Of a DNA stretch of 64,000 nt, positions 44,283 through 52,903 are shown in pieces (within the stretch, counting starts at the first letter, position 1; each line of letters opens with the position of its first letter). This DNA is from Alteromonas sp047556435 (GTDB taxonomy: Bacteria; Pseudomonadota; Gammaproteobacteria; Enterobacterales; Alteromonadaceae). The notes under the pieces were generated by a model. It did no database searches. It saw only the letters and a program-made list of their open reading frames with translations, and had not been told where the DNA came from. Both the position numbers and the translations under genes were made by a program. The stretch is from NCBI RefSeq assembly GCF_047556435.1, contig NZ_CP180210.1, positions 4,030,001-4,094,000 on the forward strand. The letters are read 5' to 3'.

Positions 44283-45738
44283 AATTACACTCCTCCAGCT
44301 GCATATCTGCCCGTTGGTACATAGCCTCAATTTGTGATGAATAATAGGTAGTCATGCTGTCCCGTCGCATTTTGCCGTTTGCCGTCAGCAGGTTCTGGTC
44401 ATCCGGTATTGCAGCCAGACGGTGCCAGACAACCACCCTGGCATAATCCGGCAACGACGCGTTGACGTAGTCCAGCGTTGGTTGAATCTGTGAGTCAGAA
44501 AGCGTGTTGTCAGCAGGCAGTAACAGTGCCCCGCAATGGGGTTTCCCTTCACCGACTACCATTACCCGAGCGAACTGCCCGGTTGCCATCAGCGCGCTTT
44601 CTATCCACTCGGGAGATATATTGCGCCCCAGCGAATTGATGATTAGGTTCTTGCGCCGCCCATGAATAAACCAGTACCCGTCTTCCTCTCTGGCAAGGTC
44701 TCCGGTGCGGACTTGCGCAGGATAGAAGCTCTCGGGCATATTCAGATAACCCAAAAAATGGGTTCCCCTGGCGACAATTTCATCATTTTCGATAGTCAGG
44801 CGATTGTGTCCCAGAGCCTGCCCCGCGCTGCCCGCCCGGTCTTTGTCAGGCAAGTTCAGCGTGGTGACCGACACGCACTCTGACAGCCCGTATCCCTGAT
44901 AGACTGGCACCCCCTGCTTTCTTGCCTCGATCACGAGGGGTTCAGGGACAGCTGCGCCACCCACCGCCACAAACGTAAAGGTTTCCGGTAGCCTCCAGCC
45001 CTGACGCGATACCGACACCAGCAGCTGCAAAAGCTCAGGCACCAGGATCATCGACTGGGCACAAGACGCAGTAAGACATGACAGAAATTGATTCGGCGCT
45101 ACCAGGCGGCTTCCGTGAAAACCACGCATCGTGTCGTTTGGTAATACGACGGTACCGCCGACCAGTAATGGCGCATAAACACCGGCAACGTTTTCCAGCA
45201 ATGTCGCCAGTGGCAATACGCAGATGTGTCTGACTTCTGGCATCTTCAACGATGCCACCAGTGACTGCGCTACTACGTGTTGCGACAGGGTGCTGAGACA
45301 CACGCCCTTCGGCGTACCGGTAGAGCCTGATGTAAATGTGATTTTTCCCGTTCCCTTGGGGACAGCCGGTACTGTTGTTACATGCCGATGATAAGCGAGG
45401 CAGCCCTCAAACGGACACTGAGCAGTCTCCTCTGCGTCAAGAGGGCGGTCACTGATCACCAGTTCAATACCAGCCTCACTGAGCAGATGCGTTTGTTGGG
45501 CAGAGGTGAAAAAGGAGGGCACAGGCACCAGCACAATATCTGCCTGCTGACAGGCCAAATCGCACATCACCCATTCAGGACCATTATCCGCTAACAAGGC
45601 AATCCGACGTACTTTTTGGGCTTTCAACCACTTTGCGCGCATCGAGACAGCGACAACAAGCTGACCATAGCGTATCTGCTGCGAACCAGATTCGAGCGCG
45701 ACATTATCCGGCCATTGATTAGCATTTCTCAGGATCAT
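44269..45738 (-). CDS. AMP-dependent acyl-activating ligase
   Basis: 489 residues. Adenylation motifs: ITFTSGSTGTPKGVCLS (about 133-149), the A5-like YQGYGLSECVSV, GDLAREEDGYWFIHGRRKNL (A7/A8) and a late lysine in TANGKMRRD (A10), so the enzyme should be active. It activates a carboxylic acid, probably a fatty acid, as acyl-AMP and then acyl-CoA. Overlaps: 4 nt with the haemolysin-family gene, 14 nt with the diiron enzyme gene. The N-terminus is shorter than usual for long-chain ligases. Confidence 0.87.
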   Translation of the reverse strand: MILRNANQWPDNVALESGSQQIRYGQLVVAVSMRAKWLKAQKVRRIALLADNGPEWVMCDLACQQADIVLVPVPSFFTSAQQTHLLSEAGIELVISDRPLDAEETAQCPFEGCLAYHRHVTTVPAVPKGTGKITFTSGSTGTPKGVCLSTLSQHVVAQSLVASLKMPEVRHICVLPLATLLENVAGVYAPLLVGGTVVLPNDTMRGFHGSRLVAPNQFLSCLTASCAQSMILVPELLQLLVSVSRQGWRLPETFTFVAVGGAAVPEPLVIEARKQGVPVYQGYGLSECVSVTTLNLPDKDRAGSAGQALGHNRLTIENDEIVARGTHFLGYLNMPESFYPAQVRTGDLAREEDGYWFIHGRRKNLIINSLGRNISPEWIESALMATGQFARVMVVGEGKPHCGALLLPADNTLSDSQIQPTLDYVNASLPDYARVVVWHRLAAIPDDQNLLTANGKMRRDSMTTYYSSQIEAMYQRADMQLEECNYEIL

Positions 45739-46433
45739 AACGAAGCACCTAACGTGCGTGAAAACGCCGGAAAGGCCAGAGAAATAGAATCGGTAATCGC
45801 ACTTAGCGTGTTGTTTTTTGCAAACAGCGCGAAGGTTTCTTCCAGTGAGAATGCCACCACTTGCGGCTGGCTATCGTAATAGCGTCCCCACTGGCTTTGC
45901 GATGGTGCCAGACGAGACGGATCAGCCTTTGCCAGTACGGACAATTTCACACCATTTTTTGAAAGTAACTGGCGTAACTTATCCGTGGCCGAGAACACCA
46001 ACACTGCGACTCCCTGTTCACACATCGCCATAGCCGTTGCCAGCAGCAGCGGAATAGTAAAGCGCGGGGAGGCACTGTAGAGGTTACCGATTTCGGCAAT
46101 GTGCTTGCGGGGAACCGACAAAGCGTGTTGTTCCAGCACGGTTTCCAACGGTGCTGACAAATACTGCTCCACAAAAAGTGGTGAGGTTCCTTTTCTGATC
46201 CCAAGCGCAGCTTCTGGCTTACCACGTCCTACGCCCACCAGAACCGGCAAGAAGTCGCGCACCTGTGCCCCGTACGCTTTACTGAAACCCTCATGAATAA
46301 AGGCTTCCAGTGTATTGCGATAGCGGGTACCGGCCTCAGCGACTATCAGGTCAATAGACGTTTTGGCCTGCCGACGCAATGGCACCGGTTTTAGCAGGCT
46401 TCCAGGTTGGAATACTTCCGATTGACACAACAT
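45735..46433 (-). CDS. thermostable haemolysin (T_hemolysin) family protein, GNAT-like
   Basis: 232 residues from the ATG at 46431-46433 (AAGAGTG upstream). It matches the thermostable haemolysin (delta-VPH) family: YRNTLEAFIHEGFSKAYGAQ, FLPVLVGV, SPLFVEQYL and AEIGNLYSASPRFTIPLLLA. The fold-level pattern, above all the EIGNL strand, is like N-acyltransferases including autoinducer synthases (LuxI-type); I believe the family is placed in the acetyltransferase clan. First gene of the operon. In this setting an acyl-transfer role is more likely than haemolysis. A CTTAAG-N5-CTTAAG box lies 47-63 nt upstream. Confidence 0.85.
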   Translation of the reverse strand: MLCQSEVFQPGSLLKPVPLRRQAKTSIDLIVAEAGTRYRNTLEAFIHEGFSKAYGAQVRDFLPVLVGVGRGKPEAALGIRKGTSPLFVEQYLSAPLETVLEQHALSVPRKHIAEIGNLYSASPRFTIPLLLATAMAMCEQGVAVLVFSATDKLRQLLSKNGVKLSVLAKADPSRLAPSQSQWGRYYDSQPQVVAFSLEETFALFAKNNTLSAITDSISLAFPAFSRTLGASL

Positions 46434-46479
46434 ATGGCACACTCTTGTTGACTGTTGCTATGAAGTATCTGCTGTCAAT

Positions 46480-46496
46480 CTTAAGGAAAGCTTAAG
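46480..46496 (-). promoter_or_regulatory. PmrA/QseB-type box upstream of haemolysin-family operon
   Basis: CTTAAG (46480-46485), GAAAG, CTTAAG (46491-46496). Toward the gene, a -10-like GATACT follows 10 bases after the box. It has the same architecture as the boxes at 1154-1170 and 50478-50494. Confidence 0.75.
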
Positions 46497-46628
46497 CCTG
46501 AATCATTTTGGTAAAATTTCTCACGCGCCCCGTGACGGAGTTACTGAAACGGTCCCCTGCGCGCAACGACGGCTGAACAAAAATAAAGAATGGAAGAACA
46601 ATAAAACAGTTTAAGGGCTGGTGCGACG

Positions 46629-46648
46629 GCAGCCTGTGACCAGGCTGC
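46629..46648 (-). terminator. hairpin at end of the two-component operon
   Basis: Perfect 8-bp arms GCAGCCTG / CAGGCTGC with loop TGAC, 6 nt after the stop of the outer-membrane protein gene. T-run is weak (TTAAACTGTTTTA further on). Confidence 0.5.
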
Positions 46649-46653
46649 GTGGT

Positions 46654-47358
46654 TTAAAATTCGTATTCGAGCGACATTCTTAAAGTGTGATCTTTACTGT
46701 CTCCATTAAGCCCGGCAATAAATCCCAACTCCCATTTCAATTGGCGCTGGCCATCGAACCGGCGGATCCCCATGAATGCCGGCCCCACTCCCACATAGCC
46801 TTCGGCGGCATAGAACTCAATTGCAGGCTGCACTTCTGGGATCCAGCGATAGCGATACTTCATTCTGAATTCGCCCTCAATTTCGTCCTCCAGCGTTTCT
46901 CCCCACTCATAGACCAACATCACATTTGTAGTCAGGCTGAAACGACCAAATTCTTTTTCGTTGAGAAGCCCGGCTGTCACTTCCCAGTCATCGGTGTTGT
47001 GCTGTTTTTCCAGTTCGAACAATGCTCCCCAGTCGGCCCAGTACTTACCTTGTTCGGTAAGCATCCAGCGAATTTCAAGTTCATAACCTTCCGTGCCAAA
47101 GTCATCGTTTTCATCACGGCTTCCCACAATATAGCCTTCCAGCACAATGCGCTCTGACAAAGCATGCCCATAGGAAATCCGCTGCATCAGCACATTGCCA
47201 TTGTCGTTTTGCCTGGATGTCAGCCGCCACTCGAACTCCCGCTCAAACGGAAGCACGTAAGGATGGTATACCTTATCTACATTGAAGTTGTCTGCCTGTG
47301 CACTGGCTGACAGCAGCCCAGTGACCAACACAAGCAACGCGGGCAAAAACACTCTCAT
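46654..47358 (-). CDS. outer-membrane beta-barrel protein of the two-component operon
   Basis: 234 residues. Signal peptide about 1-22 (LLSASAQA), alternating hydrophobic strands and a C-terminal phenylalanine (SLEYEF), the mark of a Bam-assembled barrel. Family unknown. Last gene of the operon, overlapping the FTR1-like gene by 4 nt. Possibly the outer-membrane entry or sensor for the metal system. Confidence 0.7.
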   Translation of the reverse strand: MRVFLPALLVLVTGLLSASAQADNFNVDKVYHPYVLPFEREFEWRLTSRQNDNGNVLMQRISYGHALSERIVLEGYIVGSRDENDDFGTEGYELEIRWMLTEQGKYWADWGALFELEKQHNTDDWEVTAGLLNEKEFGRFSLTTNVMLVYEWGETLEDEIEGEFRMKYRYRWIPEVQPAIEFYAAEGYVGVGPAFMGIRRFDGQRQLKWELGFIAGLNGDSKDHTLRMSLEYEF

Positions 47359-48119
47359 AATGACCTCGCGACGGATGAGACAGGAGGAAACCGGGCTGCA
47401 ATTAAACCATAAACAACAGGGCTTAACGCCACCAGAAGATAAACCAGAACGTAGGCGGCACTTGGCGTGGCTTCATAACCAAAAAGCACATTCAGCAAGT
47501 GCCCGTACTCACTGTCATCTGCCACCCAGTTACTCGTATCCCATAACCTGGATGACTCGGTCAGCACATTGATTTGCTCCAGCAATACCGCCACTGATGC
47601 TACCTGCCCGGCCACAAATACACTGAGCATCGCGCGTTTCGGCCACTGACGCTGCATTGCAGAGACTGCGACAAAAAGCAGCACCGCAACACTGCAACTG
47701 ATGCCAAGACCAATCACCGTGCCGACCATCAGCGCCATGTCCGCCTGCTGAGAAGACCAGTAGGCAAACGAATAGATTAAGAAATGCACGGCATTCACCA
47801 GCGTGATCATGGTTACCAGAATATAAAACGGCCAACCGGTTTGCGTTCCATGCATGGCAGAGAGCCTTCGCATCCATTCACAAAAAGCGCCCCAGGCAAC
47901 TACCAGTGCGACAACTTTTAACCACTCAAAGCCGCCACCGTTAAACATAGGCGACAGCGTTCCCAGACTGCTGTATGTCAGCATTGCCAGTATTAATCCG
48001 CTTATGAGTGCCAGCGTCAGCATGCGGGTTATGTGCGACGCCTGTGCCAATACCAGACTTACCAGCAAAAAAACCGGCAGGGTGTCGCGAATAAACAAAA
48101 TGACTGTATTAATCAGCAT
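47355..48119 (-). CDS. FTR1-like iron permease homologue with degenerate motif
   Basis: 254 residues, about seven membrane helices. The start (LINTVILFIRDTLPVFLLVS) and the block NVLFGYEATPSAAYVLVYLL near the end resemble FTR1/EfeU iron permeases. The REXXE iron-binding motif expected in helix 1 reads RDTLP, so the key glutamates are missing. It could be a diverged transporter, a sensor, or only a distant relative. Genes on both sides overlap (11 nt with cupredoxin, 4 nt with the barrel gene). The cupredoxin neighbour supports an iron/copper link (EfeO has a cupredoxin domain). Confidence 0.5.
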   Translation of the reverse strand: MLINTVILFIRDTLPVFLLVSLVLAQASHITRMLTLALISGLILAMLTYSSLGTLSPMFNGGGFEWLKVVALVVAWGAFCEWMRRLSAMHGTQTGWPFYILVTMITLVNAVHFLIYSFAYWSSQQADMALMVGTVIGLGISCSVAVLLFVAVSAMQRQWPKRAMLSVFVAGQVASVAVLLEQINVLTESSRLWDTSNWVADDSEYGHLLNVLFGYEATPSAAYVLVYLLVALSPVVYGLIAARFPPVSSVARSL

Positions 48120-48465
48120 CGGGCAATGCCTCCGGTGTGATAACCCGTACAGTGCCTACCGCAGTATTCGGGTGATACTCACCAAAAAAACGATAGGTTC
48201 CTGGCGGCAGCGGGCCAACATAAATCACGCCCTTACTATGACCAAAAATGACTTTTTCGCGATTAAGATCGAAGCTGTCAATTTCTTCAGGGGTGGCATC
48301 ATAGTTAACAAAAACCAGTCGCACCTTTTTGTTGGCAGGAATAATGACCTCTTGTGGCGCAAACAGGTGGTTTCTGATTTCAACCGTCGCCTCTGGCATC
48401 GCCGCGTTGACCTGACAGGAAAAAAGGGACAGCGCTATCAGAGCGCGGGAAGGCATTCTTAACAT
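48109..48465 (-). CDS. periplasmic cupredoxin-domain protein
   Basis: 118 residues; signal peptide about 1-21. Single cupredoxin-like domain with FAPQEVIIPANKKVRLVFVN and GTYRFFGEYHPNTAVGTV. The type-1 copper cysteine is missing in the usual place, and only one histidine of the usual C-H-M loop is evident (EYHPNTA), so classical blue copper is unlikely. This form is found in EfeO-type and FTR1-linked iron uptake systems. Overlaps the histidine kinase gene by 7 nt. Confidence 0.75.
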   Translation of the reverse strand: MLRMPSRALIALSLFSCQVNAAMPEATVEIRNHLFAPQEVIIPANKKVRLVFVNYDATPEEIDSFDLNREKVIFGHSKGVIYVGPLPPGTYRFFGEYHPNTAVGTVRVITPEALPDAD

Positions 48466-49763
48466 AACGCTCCCTGTTCTGATGGCAAGGTAACTGTCAC
48501 GCTCAGGCCACCAAGTGAAGCGGTATCAAGGGTAATGCTTCCCTGGTGCAGGGTGACGATTTGTCCAACAATAGCCAGCCCTAAGCCACTACCGTGTGAC
48601 TTGTATTTTTCATCCTGCTGGTCGCGATAAAAGCGCTTGAGCACATTCTCACGCTCTTCAGGCGCAATTCCTGGCCCGCTGTCCTCTACGCAAATAACAA
48701 CACCTTGCGCATCAGAGCTGATGGTGACCTGGATCGTCGCCTCGTTTGGTGAATAAGCACTGGCGTTGGCAATCAGGTTTTGCAGGAGGGTATAAAGCGC
48801 AAACTCGGTACTCATCAGAAAAGTGTCGTTGCCATGCAGGCTGATATCCTGCTTTTTCGCTTCAATTTTACTGTACAAATCTGTGATCACGCGCTGTGCA
48901 ATACGGTACACATCCACCGAGGAAAGCTGTAAATAAAACAGCTCAGGGCTGGTGCGGCTTAGCAGCAGGATCTGATTCACCACATGAATCATTCTGTCAG
49001 CATCCTGTTGAATGGCTCGCAATTTACCTTGTTCACCCGGCATCTCCGTCGCCAGGTTGTGTAAATTGATCTTCATCACACTCAGGGGGGTGCGCAATTC
49101 ATGGGCGGCATTGGAGGCAAACTGCTGTTCGCGTTCAAAGGCGTCATGCAACCTTGAAAACATGGCGTTCAGGGTATCGACCACGGGTTGCATCTCCTCG
49201 GGTACACGGGACAAGTGTACCGGAGATAAATCTTTCCCTTTGCGTGCGGATAACTTTGCTGACAGCGTTTTCAGTGGGCTCAGCCCTCGGGACACGAAAA
49301 AGAAAACAATGATCGCCAGAATGGGCACGCTGTAAATAAATGGCATAATAGCGGAAACCGTCAGCGAATCTGTAAGTGTGATACGGTTTTGCAGCGGTTG
49401 CGCTACCATGACCACCATGCCGTTAGACAACGGCTGCTGGTACACCCGCCAGCGGGAAGACTGAAAATTCTGGTCGCTGAATGCCGCATCGCCATACGCG
49501 ATGGGCTCTTTGGGCGCATTGACTGAGTGTGATACCAGCCTGTCGCCGTTCCACACCTGGTACACCAGGTCACTCTCGGGGTGTGCCTCTTCGTCAGGCA
49601 GATAGTACAGCGTCACCGCCTGCACCATGCTCTTGAGCTCACTGTCGAGTAATTGTGATGACATGGTCATTGCCGCGCGGTAACCATGGATGGCAGCGCT
49701 GAAGATGATAAGCACCATCGCGCTAACCAGAATCAAGGTCATATAACGGCGAATAGACGACAA
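48459..49763 (-). CDS. sensor histidine kinase, QseC/PmrB-like
   Basis: 434 residues. TM1 about 8-27, periplasmic domain about 28-136, TM2 about 137-158, HAMP-like linker, and the H-box AAHELRTPLSVM with the phosphorylated His221. N-box (LLQNLIANASAYSPNEA), DSGPGIAPEE and GSGLGLAIV are intact. The periplasmic part has an acidic run DEEAHPESD (about 57-65), reminiscent of the ExxE-type metal sensing sites of PmrB. It is likely to sense metal or cationic envelope stress. One base separates its start from the end of the response-regulator gene. Confidence 0.92.
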   Translation of the reverse strand: MSSIRRYMTLILVSAMVLIIFSAAIHGYRAAMTMSSQLLDSELKSMVQAVTLYYLPDEEAHPESDLVYQVWNGDRLVSHSVNAPKEPIAYGDAAFSDQNFQSSRWRVYQQPLSNGMVVMVAQPLQNRITLTDSLTVSAIMPFIYSVPILAIIVFFFVSRGLSPLKTLSAKLSARKGKDLSPVHLSRVPEEMQPVVDTLNAMFSRLHDAFEREQQFASNAAHELRTPLSVMKINLHNLATEMPGEQGKLRAIQQDADRMIHVVNQILLLSRTSPELFYLQLSSVDVYRIAQRVITDLYSKIEAKKQDISLHGNDTFLMSTEFALYTLLQNLIANASAYSPNEATIQVTISSDAQGVVICVEDSGPGIAPEERENVLKRFYRDQQDEKYKSHGSGLGLAIVGQIVTLHQGSITLDTASLGGLSVTVTLPSEQGALC

Positions 49764-49764
49764 A

Positions 49765-50430
49765 TCAGGCTCCGGCTACAGGTATACAATAGCCCACACC
49801 ACGCACGGTTTTGATAAACCCTTCAGGCATCTTTTTTCTGACGTGATGAATATGGACTTCAACCGCATTGCTGGCCACTTCCTCGCCCCACTCGTAAAGC
49901 CGCGATTCCAATTGCTGTTTTGACTGAATGCGCCCTGCATTTTCAATCAACACTTTTAACAGCATCAGTTCCCGACGCGGCAAAGGGACTGGCGTACCGT
50001 CAACGGTTAGCTCCAGCGTTTGCGTGTTTAAACTTACCTTCCCGACCTCAATTAAGGCACTGTTGGCGGTACCCAGACGGCGTTCAAGCACGCGTAAACG
50101 GGCCAGCAACTCATCAATGTCAAACGGCTTGGGAAGATAGTCATCGGCGCCGGCATCCAGCCCGAGAATTTTATCCGTGGTTTTATCACGGGCAGTAAGA
50201 ATGATTACCGGTAGGGTAGGTGCACTACGCCGTACTTGTCGTAATACCTCTAATCCATCCATATCCGGAAGTCCGAGATCCAAAATAAGAATATCGGTTT
50301 GGCTGGCGAGCAACGTCGTCAGCGCTTCTCGTCCGCTAAACACACAGTCGACCACATAGTTTACGCGACGCAGAGAGCTTGAAAGTGCCTCGGAAAGCGG
50401 CCGGTCATCTTCCACCAACAATATACGCAT
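49765..50430 (-). CDS. OmpR-family response regulator, QseB/PmrA-like
   Basis: 221 residues. Receiver with Asp51 (LILDLGLPDMDG) and Lys101 (YLPKPF); winged-helix DNA-binding domain with the QseB/PmrA hallmark LYEWGEEVASNAVEVHIHHV at about 177-196. That hallmark links it to the CTTAAG-type direct repeat, of which a perfect copy lies 48-64 nt upstream of this gene. Hence it probably activates its own operon. First gene of a five-gene operon (kinase, cupredoxin, FTR1-like, barrel). Confidence 0.93.
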   Translation of the reverse strand: MRILLVEDDRPLSEALSSSLRRVNYVVDCVFSGREALTTLLASQTDILILDLGLPDMDGLEVLRQVRRSAPTLPVIILTARDKTTDKILGLDAGADDYLPKPFDIDELLARLRVLERRLGTANSALIEVGKVSLNTQTLELTVDGTPVPLPRRELMLLKVLIENAGRIQSKQQLESRLYEWGEEVASNAVEVHIHHVRKKMPEGFIKTVRGVGYCIPVAGA

Positions 50431-50477
50431 AACACTGGTTTACAGAGGAATATTGCTTAAGCATAACAGCAATTTCT

Positions 50478-50494
50478 TAAGTCAGCCTTAAGCA
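50478..50494 (-). promoter_or_regulatory. PmrA/QseB-type box upstream of response regulator operon
   Basis: CTTAAG (50478-50483), TCAGC, CTTAAG (50489-50494). A third CTTAAG at 50458-50463 lies downstream, toward the gene. The -10-like TATGCT follows 10 bases after the box. Most likely autoregulation. Confidence 0.78.
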
Positions 50495-50567
50495 TAAAGT
50501 CGCACTACGAATAAGAAGAGAAATATCAGCCCGGTGTGGCGGAGAATGCTGTAAAAAAGGTGACGTA

Positions 50568-51365
50568 TTACACCCCTGTTGCCACGATGTCTCTGCCAAC
50601 GTGCACTAATTGCGGGCCAAGCGAACTCAGCGCTAACTCTTCAGATACGAGGTAAGTAGGCCCGCCACAATTTAATGCCAGAATGCGGCCATCTTTTAAT
50701 TGCAGCGGCACGCCAACGCTGTTTACAGCCCGGTCCCAGTCACCAAAGGAGGTCACAAAACCTTTTGACTCATATTCTGCGATAGCGTTTTCAATTCCCT
50801 TTTTCAAAGACTTCCAGCGATCTTTTTCCACCCGCTCTTTTATTTCTTTCATCACCATGTTGCGCTCGTCTTCAGGCAAGCCAACGAGGTAAGCCCGGCC
50901 TGCCGCAGAGTTCGCCAGAGGCAGTGCAGAACCAACTTCCATTCGCAGCGCCTGCGAGTCATCGCCGCGGCAATTCTCCACGTAAAGCATCGACAAACGC
51001 TCACGGATGGTTAAGCCAACCGAAACGTTCACGCGCGCAGCTAATGCTTCCATAATGGGTTTGGCCACCCGGCGCACCTGAAGATTCGACGTATAAGCAT
51101 AGCCCAGAGCCAGCACGCCGGTATCTAACTGGTATTTCTCAAGTTGTGGGTTGAAAGACAGGTAGCCCAGTTGACTGAGCGTGTAGGTCATTCGGGAAAT
51201 GGTAGGCTTGGGCAAACCTGTGAGCTTGGCCAGATCCTGATTGCCCAATACGCCGCCTTGCTGGCTGAACGCCCTTAAGACATCAAGCCCGCGGGCCAGC
51301 GCCTCAACAAATTTGCGGTCTTTTTCTTCCGGTTTTTTGCGGGGCAAATCAAAAAAATCGTTCAT
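50568..51365 (-). CDS. IclR-family transcriptional regulator
   Basis: 265 residues from the ATG at 51363-51365 (GGTGAGA upstream). N-terminal winged helix (GNQDLAKLTGLPKPTISRMTYT, about 42-63) and a C-terminal effector domain with PLANSAAGRAYL and VNSVGVPLQL. IclR proteins control catabolic genes for aromatic and short acids. It stands near the acyl-CoA operon at 52.9-62 kb, which may be its target. The DUF418 gene is divergent from it. Confidence 0.9.
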   Translation of the reverse strand: MNDFFDLPRKKPEEKDRKFVEALARGLDVLRAFSQQGGVLGNQDLAKLTGLPKPTISRMTYTLSQLGYLSFNPQLEKYQLDTGVLALGYAYTSNLQVRRVAKPIMEALAARVNVSVGLTIRERLSMLYVENCRGDDSQALRMEVGSALPLANSAAGRAYLVGLPEDERNMVMKEIKERVEKDRWKSLKKGIENAIAEYESKGFVTSFGDWDRAVNSVGVPLQLKDGRILALNCGGPTYLVSEELALSSLGPQLVHVGRDIVATGV

Positions 51366-51665
51366 TCTCACCAACTTTCACGCTGCACCGGTTCGAGGCT
51401 GACACTCGCAATCCACTCTACCGGGTTATTATTAGTGCCAACAAAGGCTTAATTAACAGATTGTACACTGCACCTGAAAGTTTACCAATTTCAGGACGGT
51501 GTGATATTGGTCATAAGGAGCAGAAGGCAATAAATGAACGTGCTCTGAGCCGTGTGAAGAGTCCTGCGTGTGTGCAGCATTAAGTAGTATGGGTTCAGAC
51601 AAAACTGTACTAGGATTACTGCTGTGTGTGACCTTAATGGCTTGTGCCAGCAGAAGGAATGCGGT
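51366..51665. other. divergent promoter region with CCTGAAA inverted repeat
   Basis: 300 bases. Inverted repeat CCTGAAA-N9-TTTCAGG at 51473-51495, about 110 nt before the IclR start and 170 nt before the DUF418 start. It could be the IclR autoregulatory site. No gene seen. Confidence 0.4.
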
Positions 51666-52847
51666 GTGAAGGATATCCAGTATGGCGCGCCAATGCCCCG
51701 CCTCGAAGAACTCGATGTGCTTCGGGGCTTCGCTTTACTTGGTGTTTTTATCGTTCACTTTGTCGGCCTTGCGTTTTACGAATTGCCTACAGACGAAGAC
51801 GTACTCTTCTCATGGCTGGATAACCCTCTGCACAGTCTGACCGTCCTTGCCTCAGATCTGCTGTTTCTTAACAAAGCCAATACGCTGTTTGCAACCCTCT
51901 TTGGTATTGGCTTCTGGATCATGCTGGAACGTTTTCAGCAAAGCGGGCGAGACTTCAGAGCGTTGTATCTTCGTCGTCTTGGCTTTCTTTTTTGTCTTGG
52001 GGTAGTAAATGTCGTGTTTATTTTCCCCGGCGACGTACTGCATGAATACGCGCTTATTGGGTTGATTTTGTTTCTGCTGCGCCGTATTAAACCGTCCACC
52101 ATGCTACTAGCAGGTATTCTCTTCGCGTTGGCAGCCAGACCACTGTTGGAAAGCGATAGCATGCTGGGCTTTCCCGCCGATACCGCCATTCAGATGCAAT
52201 ACGATGCCATCGGCTCCGGTAACTACAGCGTCTGGTTACAAACCATGGTATCTCTGCATGTTAAAGAGGAAATCTTGCACGGTGGGATCCTCGCCTGGGT
52301 ATTCTATGTCCTGGGGCGCTTCTTTATCGGTAGCTGGCTTGTACGCAAGCAACTGATTTATTCACTGGCAGAAAAAACCGGATGGATGAAACGCCATGTC
52401 CGGTGGGTGCTGCCTCTGGGGTTGCTGATAGAGCTACTCACCACACTGATGTGGGAAGAGGTCATTATCTCTCCGGTGTGGTTGCGCGAAGCGCTGCATT
52501 ATATCGGTGTGCCGATGGTGGCTGTTGGCTATGCGCTGGCCTTATTTCTTCTCTATCACTCATCCTATCAATCACTGGTGAAGCGTATCTTTGCGCCAGT
52601 AGGGCGCATAGCACTTACTGCCTATATCGGCCATTGCGTGATTTACGCAGTCCTGTTCCTGCCTCTGGGCTTCAACTTACTTTCCGTCGTAGCGCCTTTC
52701 ACTGGTCTTTTGATTGCGCTGGGTGTATTTGCCCTTTTCAATCTGCTTGGCACTTTTAGTCTGCATCACTTTGGTTATGGGCCCCTTGAGTACTTATGGC
52801 GCTGGGCAACGTACGGGCGTCGTCCAATGACAGTAAAATCAATGTAA
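51666..52847 (+). CDS. DUF418-family membrane protein
   Basis: 393 residues from GTG at 51666 (AGAAGGAAT upstream); ATG at 51693 is the alternative. About ten membrane helices. N-terminal RLEELDVLRGFALLGVFIVH and C-terminal FAPVGRIALTAYIGHCVIY and YGPLEYLWRWATYGRRPM are DUF418 signatures (YeiB-like, acyltransferase-3-like fold). Function unknown, perhaps envelope acyl modification. Next gene convergent. Confidence 0.88.
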   Translation: MKDIQYGAPMPRLEELDVLRGFALLGVFIVHFVGLAFYELPTDEDVLFSWLDNPLHSLTVLASDLLFLNKANTLFATLFGIGFWIMLERFQQSGRDFRALYLRRLGFLFCLGVVNVVFIFPGDVLHEYALIGLILFLLRRIKPSTMLLAGILFALAARPLLESDSMLGFPADTAIQMQYDAIGSGNYSVWLQTMVSLHVKEEILHGGILAWVFYVLGRFFIGSWLVRKQLIYSLAEKTGWMKRHVRWVLPLGLLIELLTTLMWEEVIISPVWLREALHYIGVPMVAVGYALALFLLYHSSYQSLVKRIFAPVGRIALTAYIGHCVIYAVLFLPLGFNLLSVVAPFTGLLIALGVFALFNLLGTFSLHHFGYGPLEYLWRWATYGRRPMTVKSM

Positions 52848-52903
52848 TAGTCCGCGTATTTTTATTGCAGTTGCACCAAAAGACACACAATCGAAAATCT
52901 GAT

